A stretch of DNA of 7,191 nt from Candidatus Omnitrophota bacterium (lineage in GTDB: Bacteria > Omnitrophota > Koll11 > Duberdicusellales > 4484-171): assembly GCA_021735115.1 (NCBI GenBank), contig JAIPHQ010000034.1, positions 1 to 7,191 of the forward strand, written 5' to 3'. The notes beneath the pieces were generated by a model. That model was not told the origin of the DNA. It worked only from the letters and a program-made list of their open reading frames with translations, and made no database searches. The translations under genes were made by a program, and so were the position numbers. This document shows, piece by piece, positions 4,153-7,191 of this stretch (its first letter is position 1; each line of letters starts with the position of its first letter).

Positions 4153-4416
4153 CTACCGCGCCGTTTTTTTCTTTTCTTCTTTGGGCTCTTCTTTAGGTTG
4201 AGGTGATTTTTTCTTTTTCCCCTTAAATTCCTCTATTTTCTTTTTTTCTATTTCTTCTAAAGCTATATCTAATAACTTTTCAGTTTTTCTTTCAACTAAT
4301 GCTTTCTCTCCTCCGGCAAGCATCATAGCTCTTTTTGAAGCTAAGACCGTTAATTTATAAATAGATCCTCCCGTTGCGTCTAAAAGCTTCTCTCTTGGTA
4401 TGTAGTCATTTGGCAT
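4153..4416 (-). CDS. rpoZ: RNA polymerase omega subunit
   Basis: Omega binds the beta' subunit and helps assemble and stabilise RNA polymerase. The conserved part covers residues 1-57: MPNDYIPREKLL, then SIYKLTVLASKRAMMLAGG (family YkLV-LAakRArqL) and the K-ALEEI helix. Residues 58-87 are a lysine/glutamate-rich tail with no conserved pattern. Start ATG at 4416 has AGGAGG (4426-4421) four bases upstream, right after the gmk stop. The last three codons and the TAG stop (4155-4153) lie inside the 5' half of the split tRNA-Cys, so the C-terminus TAR is encoded by tRNA sequence. The position after gmk is the common yicC-gmk-rpoZ order. Confidence 0.92.
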   Translation of the reverse strand: MPNDYIPREKLLDATGGSIYKLTVLASKRAMMLAGGEKALVERKTEKLLDIALEEIEKKKIEEFKGKKKKSPQPKEEPKEEKKKTAR

Positions 4417-4428
4417 TCTTCCTCCTAA

Positions 4429-4998
4429 TTAGGTATTATGTTTTAAGATAATATCTTTTATCTTTCTTGCTGTTGTATTTATATTTTTGTTTTGTATTAA
4501 ATAATCATATTTTTTAGAAAATTGCAACTCTTTTTTTGCTAATTTTATTCTCTTATCAATTACTTCTTTTGCTTCTTCTCTTTTTTTCATTCTATTATAT
4601 AACTCTCTTTTTTTAGCAACACTGATAAAAATACTGGTTGCCCTGTTTTTATAACGTTTTTTTAACTTCATCCCTCCTTTTACATCTATGCATAAAAGAA
4701 GATTTTTTCCCATAGATTGAGCGATCTTTAGATAAAGTTTCGGAGTGCCATAATAATTATCCAATACTTTTTCATTTTCTAAAAAAAACTTTCTTTTTTT
4801 TAAATATAAAAACTCATCCTTATTTACAAAAAAATAATCTTTCCCATCACTTTCCTGAGGCCTTTCATCTCTTGTTGTGACAGTTATCGACCTTAACAAT
4901 ATATCCTTTATAATTTTTTTGCGAAATAGATGTTTCACCAAAGTGGTCTTTCCCACCCCACCCGGTCCGGATAATATAAAAAGTTTTGGTTTTTTCAT
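4429..4998 (-). CDS. gmk: Guanylate kinase
   Basis: Phosphorylates GMP to GDP with ATP in the cytoplasm. The P-loop GPGGVGKTTL is at 11-20. The GMP-binding region has SITVTTRDERPQESDGKDYF (37-56), with the family pattern TTR--R--E-DG-DY-F, and NYYGTP at 81-86 (family N-YGT). IDVKGG at 104-109 matches the usual IDVQGA. The lid and core helices follow, with 140-RE-AK-VI-KR-150. Length of 189 residues is normal. It starts 7 nt after the yicC stop with no evident Shine-Dalgarno, so translation is probably coupled to yicC. The stop TAA is directly followed by the rpoZ ribosome site. Confidence 0.95.
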   Translation of the reverse strand: MKKPKLFILSGPGGVGKTTLVKHLFRKKIIKDILLRSITVTTRDERPQESDGKDYFFVNKDEFLYLKKRKFFLENEKVLDNYYGTPKLYLKIAQSMGKNLLLCIDVKGGMKLKKRYKNRATSIFISVAKKRELYNRMKKREEAKEVIDKRIKLAKKELQFSKKYDYLIQNKNINTTARKIKDIILKHNT

Positions 4999-5005
4999 AA
5001 TGTGT

Positions 5006-5788
5006 TTATTCTATGTTTTGTGCCTGTTCACGGATACGGCCTAAATAGTTTTTTGCCTCTACTATTAAAGTCGCTACCATTTGTTGTTTAGTTTTACTTG
5101 ATGCTGCATTCAACTCTCTTAAAATTTCTTGTGTCAAAAAATCAATTACTTTACCTTTGCGTATTTGTTTTTTTTGACTTATTATTTTTTTTAGCTTTTG
5201 TGAATAAAATCCAATTAAAGATAGTTCTTCATCTATATCTTCTTTACCATCCATTTCTTTTAGGGGCTTTTTTTTATTCTTATTAATTTTGGTAATATTA
5301 CTATCTAATAAAGAGAGATTTTTCGCTATTTCTTTTTCGATTACTCTACCTTTTTCTTTTTTAAAACTAACTAACTTTTTTAATGATTTTTTAACCGCAG
5401 AAATTACGTGAGTTTTTGCGATACTGTTTCCCCCACCAGTTGAAACTACACCCGGTAAATTTAATATTTCTAAAGGAGATATCTTTTTTTCTAAATTAAA
5501 TTGTTTAGCTAAAGATTTAATTTCTTTTACATAACGGCCGAATGCTTTTTTGTCCACAGAAAATTGGTTTGTCTTTTTGTTGGCTTGATAAAAATAAACT
5601 TCAACTTTTCCTCTGGTTATATTTTTTTTAATTTCTTCTTTTATCTTTTCTTCCAAAACAAGAAGTTGTTGAGGAAGGTTATAAACTGAAATATCAAGAT
5701 ACTTATAATTGAGAGATCTTAAAATAATCTTTGTTGTTTTATCTTTTGTTTTTTCTTCCGCTACTGAATAAGCTGTCATCGACCTCAT
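5006..5788 (-). CDS. yicC: YicC/YloC family protein (endoribonuclease-type RNA turnover factor)
   Basis: The family is tied to RNA decay in E. coli and Bacillus, and members have been described as endoribonucleases. The N-terminus MRSMTAYS matches the family M-SMTGfg, with RSLNYKYLD and RGKVEV (59-64) following. The C-terminal domain shows DIDEE (184-188), GKVIDFLTQEILRELN (212-227) and the hallmark ending IREQAQNIE. At 260 residues it is somewhat short; the central linker is reduced. I chose the ATG at 5788 over a TTG two codons upstream. It forms an ATGA overlap with the ndk stop, gives the family N-terminus, and has GGAG nine bases before it, whereas the TTG would have only three. Confidence 0.92.
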   Translation of the reverse strand: MRSMTAYSVAEEKTKDKTTKIILRSLNYKYLDISVYNLPQQLLVLEEKIKEEIKKNITRGKVEVYFYQANKKTNQFSVDKKAFGRYVKEIKSLAKQFNLEKKISPLEILNLPGVVSTGGGNSIAKTHVISAVKKSLKKLVSFKKEKGRVIEKEIAKNLSLLDSNITKINKNKKKPLKEMDGKEDIDEELSLIGFYSQKLKKIISQKKQIRKGKVIDFLTQEILRELNAASSKTKQQMVATLIVEAKNYLGRIREQAQNIE

Positions 5789-6291
5789 TGCCAAACTCTC
5801 CTGGCTTGATCAGAACTTTTTTCTTCCTTAACAGGATAAAGATCCTTTACTATTTCATCAGGCTCAAACCAAAGTTTTATTTCCCGTTCAGCTTCACTAG
5901 GGTCACTTGATGCATGAATCACATTTTCATAAAGACCAGTAGTAAGTATCCTTCCGTATGCCCCTCTTATTGATATCGGATCAGCCTCTTCTGGATTTGT
6001 AGCACCTGCAATGCGCCGAACCTTCCCGATAGCTCCTTGTCCCCAATAAACTAAAGGCATAACTCTATTTTCTCCGTGCAGCTTACCACTGATATATTTG
6101 ATCAACTCTTTAAAAAAAGGTTTGTCTTTGAGGTGGCGATAATGGGTGTTAGCTAAGTCATCACCAACTTTGACAACTCTTGCTCCAATAATTTTTAATT
6201 TTGCCTCAGAAAGACGAGTTAAGATATTTCCAGTTAAAGATTTTTTTAAGCCATCGGGTTTTATGATAACTAAAGTTGCCTCTTGATCCAT
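5785..6291 (-). CDS. ndk: Nucleoside diphosphate kinase
   Basis: Transfers the terminal phosphate of NTPs to NDPs through a phosphohistidine. Active-site residues are visible: Lys11 (KPDG), Tyr51, Phe60, Arg92, Thr98, Arg109, Asn123 and the catalytic His126 in NVIHASSDP, followed by AEREIKLWF. At 168 residues it is longer than the usual 140-150, with about four extra residues before Arg92, about four before Asn123, and a C-terminal tail (EPDEIVKDLYPVKEEKSSDQ...). Start ATG at 6291 has AGGAGG (6301-6296) four bases upstream. It follows parB by 25 nt and overlaps yicC by four bases. Supplying GDP-to-GTP conversion next to gmk is a sensible grouping. Confidence 0.95.
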   Translation of the reverse strand: MDQEATLVIIKPDGLKKSLTGNILTRLSEAKLKIIGARVVKVGDDLANTHYRHLKDKPFFKELIKYISGKLHGENRVMPLVYWGQGAIGKVRRIAGATNPEEADPISIRGAYGRILTTGLYENVIHASSDPSEAEREIKLWFEPDEIVKDLYPVKEEKSSDQARRVWQ

Positions 6292-6316
6292 GCTTCCTCC
6301 TCTATAAATTATTGCT

Positions 6317-7138
6317 TTAGCTAATGCGTTTTATAATCCTTTCAAAATCATTTAAGTTATAGTAATGAAGAATGATTTTTCCTTTTTTATTTTTTGAGCT
6401 AGTGATTTTTACTTTTGTCCCTAAAATTTTTTGTAGTTTTTCCTCCGCCTCTCCAATAAAAGGATCTGTCTTTGCTTTATTGTTTTTCTTATAAGCTTGT
6501 TTTTCCACATCTCTTACCGTAAGCCCCTTATGAAGAATTTTATAAAATATTTTTTCTTGTTGAATTTTGCTTTTAAAAGAAAGTATTGTCCGTGCCTGGC
6601 TCCGATTGATAAGATTTTCTTCTAACGCAGATTTAATTTTTTTAGGAAGTTTGAGCAGCCGGATTGTATTTACCACCGTCGTTTTGTCTTTGCTAATAAA
6701 TTTGGCTATTTCATCTAAAGAAAAATTAAACTCATCTTTAAGGCGGGCAAGAGCTTGGGCTTCTTCAATGGGATTAAGATTTTTCCTTTGTAGGTTTTCA
6801 ACTATTGCCGCAATAAAAGAATCTTTATTATCTAAATCTCGAACTACTGCTGGTATCTCCTTGATGCCCAACAACTTAGCAGCCTCTAGCCTTCTCCCCC
6901 CAGCAACAACTTCATATTTTTCACCTTTAATATCACGAGCTAAAATCGGCTGAATGAAGCCTTTTTCTTTAATAGATTGAGTTAGTTCAGCTAAGTCTTT
7001 CTGGTTCATGTCTTTACGCGGCTGAAACTTATTGGGTTCAATTTGATTCACGGGAAGATAAACAAATTGATCCCCACCAGAAACTTTCTTTTTGGGAATA
7101 AGAGCATCTAATCCTTTTCCTAATACTTTTTTACCCAT
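6317..7138 (-). CDS. parB: Chromosome partitioning protein ParB (Spo0J/Noc type)
   Basis: A CTP-dependent clamp that loads at parS sites and works with ParA in chromosome segregation. The N-terminus KKVLGKGLDALIP is typical. The CTP-binding domain covers 27-125, with PNKFQPRK, SIKEKGFIQPIL, box II VVAGGRRLEAAKLLG (77-91; usually GERR-RAA) and ENLQRKNLNPIEEA (114-127). The helix-turn-helix is at 141-163 (LDEIAKFISKDKTTVVNTIRLLKL), followed by a linker and the small C-terminal dimer domain (224-273). Length of 273 residues is normal. Start ATG at 7138 is preceded by AGAGAGG (7151-7145), which lies inside the end of the upstream frame, only 2 nt away. Confidence 0.95.
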   Translation of the reverse strand: MGKKVLGKGLDALIPKKKVSGGDQFVYLPVNQIEPNKFQPRKDMNQKDLAELTQSIKEKGFIQPILARDIKGEKYEVVAGGRRLEAAKLLGIKEIPAVVRDLDNKDSFIAAIVENLQRKNLNPIEEAQALARLKDEFNFSLDEIAKFISKDKTTVVNTIRLLKLPKKIKSALEENLINRSQARTILSFKSKIQQEKIFYKILHKGLTVRDVEKQAYKKNNKAKTDPFIGEAEEKLQKILGTKVKITSSKNKKGKIILHYYNLNDFERIIKRIS

Positions 7139-7140
7139 AA

Positions 7141-7191
7141 TTAACCTCTCTGCTTGACAAAATTATTTATTTTTTCTGTTTTCCCTATAAC
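7141..7191 (-). CDS. parA: Probable ParA C-terminus (gene runs off the window)
   Basis: An open frame enters from the right edge and ends at TAA 7143-7141, two bases before parB. The 16 visible residues (VIGKTEKINNFVKQRG) would fit the variable tail of a ParA/Soj ATPase, as in an EVIGK end. The parB ribosome site lies within it, as expected for tightly coupled parA-parB. No ATPase motif is visible, so the call rests on position. Confidence 0.55.
   Translation of the reverse strand, partial: VIGKTEKINNFVKQRG

Larger units (their letters stand above)
3908..4162 (-). tRNA. tRNA-Cys (GCA) split at the anticodon loop; 5' half 4162-4131, 3' half 3947-3908
   Basis: Joined, the two pieces give a complete tRNA-Cys. 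The acceptor GGCGCGG (4162-4156) pairs fully with CCGCGCC (3915-3909). D-stem is GCC/GGC. Anticodon stem GTGGT (5' half) pairs with ACCAT (3' half) with one G-T wobble. The rejoined loop is TTGCAAA with anticodon GCA. The variable loop is TATTC, the T-arm ACCGG-TTCGAAT-CCGGT, and the discriminator is T, as expected for Cys. The break falls between U33 and G34, and 183 nt separate the halves. The 5' half overlaps the end of rpoZ. Either the gene is spliced or joined in some way, or it is a pseudogene broken by insertion. No CCA is encoded. Confidence 0.8.

Noticed and set aside
4070..4162. tRNA-Tyr (anticodon GTA) starting at 4162
   Set aside because: Reading on from the 5' half gives a loop with GTA, but the anticodon stem cannot close and no T-arm follows. 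The Cys 3' half pairs perfectly instead.
4931..4938. parS site for ParB
   Set aside because: Only the half TGTTTCAC is present, inside gmk coding sequence. The mirrored half is missing.
5786..5794. TTG at 5794 as start of yicC
   Set aside because: It would leave only three bases to the ribosome site and add two residues not found in the family. The ATG at 5788 fits the ATGA overlap with ndk.
6567..6953. Plus-strand frame of 128 codons
   Set aside because: It lies wholly opposite parB, whose protein matches its family along the full length.

Overview
All protein genes and tRNAs that I can support lie on the minus strand, so the window reads from right (7191) to left (1). The DNA is strongly AT-rich and the proteins are lysine/isoleucine-rich. 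None of the tRNA genes encodes its 3' CCA. This fits an uncultivated low-GC bacterium, perhaps of the Omnitrophota/PVC type. That placement is inferred from general character and gene order; nothing in the window proves it.

Right part (7191-4153): a tight housekeeping operon. It holds the last codons of a probable parA, then parB, ndk, yicC, gmk and rpoZ. Gaps are 2-25 nt, and ndk and yicC share an ATGA overlap. The genes serve chromosome segregation, (d)NTP balance, RNA turnover, GMP phosphorylation and RNA polymerase assembly.

Middle part (4162-2204): a tRNA block running directly out of rpoZ. It contains tRNA-Cys, tRNA-Leu(TAA), tRNA-Val(GAC), tRNA-Asp(GTC) and tRNA-Met(CAT), with one protein gene inside it: a membrane-anchored, catalytically degenerate relative of the CpsD/Wzc tyrosine kinases. 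The block is odd in several ways. One tRNA-Cys is cut in two at the anticodon loop, and the 183-nt segment between its halves carries a second, intact tRNA-Cys. The stop codon of rpoZ lies inside the split tRNA. The kinase-like gene ends in the same way, in a 12-bp copy of the tRNA-Met 5' end. The tRNA-Met is flanked by copies of both its own ends, by a 148-bp insertion-like segment and by a GC-rich, strongly foldable island that looks partly tRNA-derived. These nested and duplicated tRNA pieces are the best candidate here for something undescribed.

Left part (2203-1): a cell-envelope and lipid operon. It encodes a secreted coiled-coil protein, a DivPAP2/YuiD-type membrane protein, a LysM-L,D-transpeptidase (TTG start behind an eight-G ribosome site) and the start of accA. 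Between the transpeptidase and accA sits a 142-bp MITE-like palindrome built from heptad-spaced CGAA units. Its right end supplies the transpeptidase stop codon.
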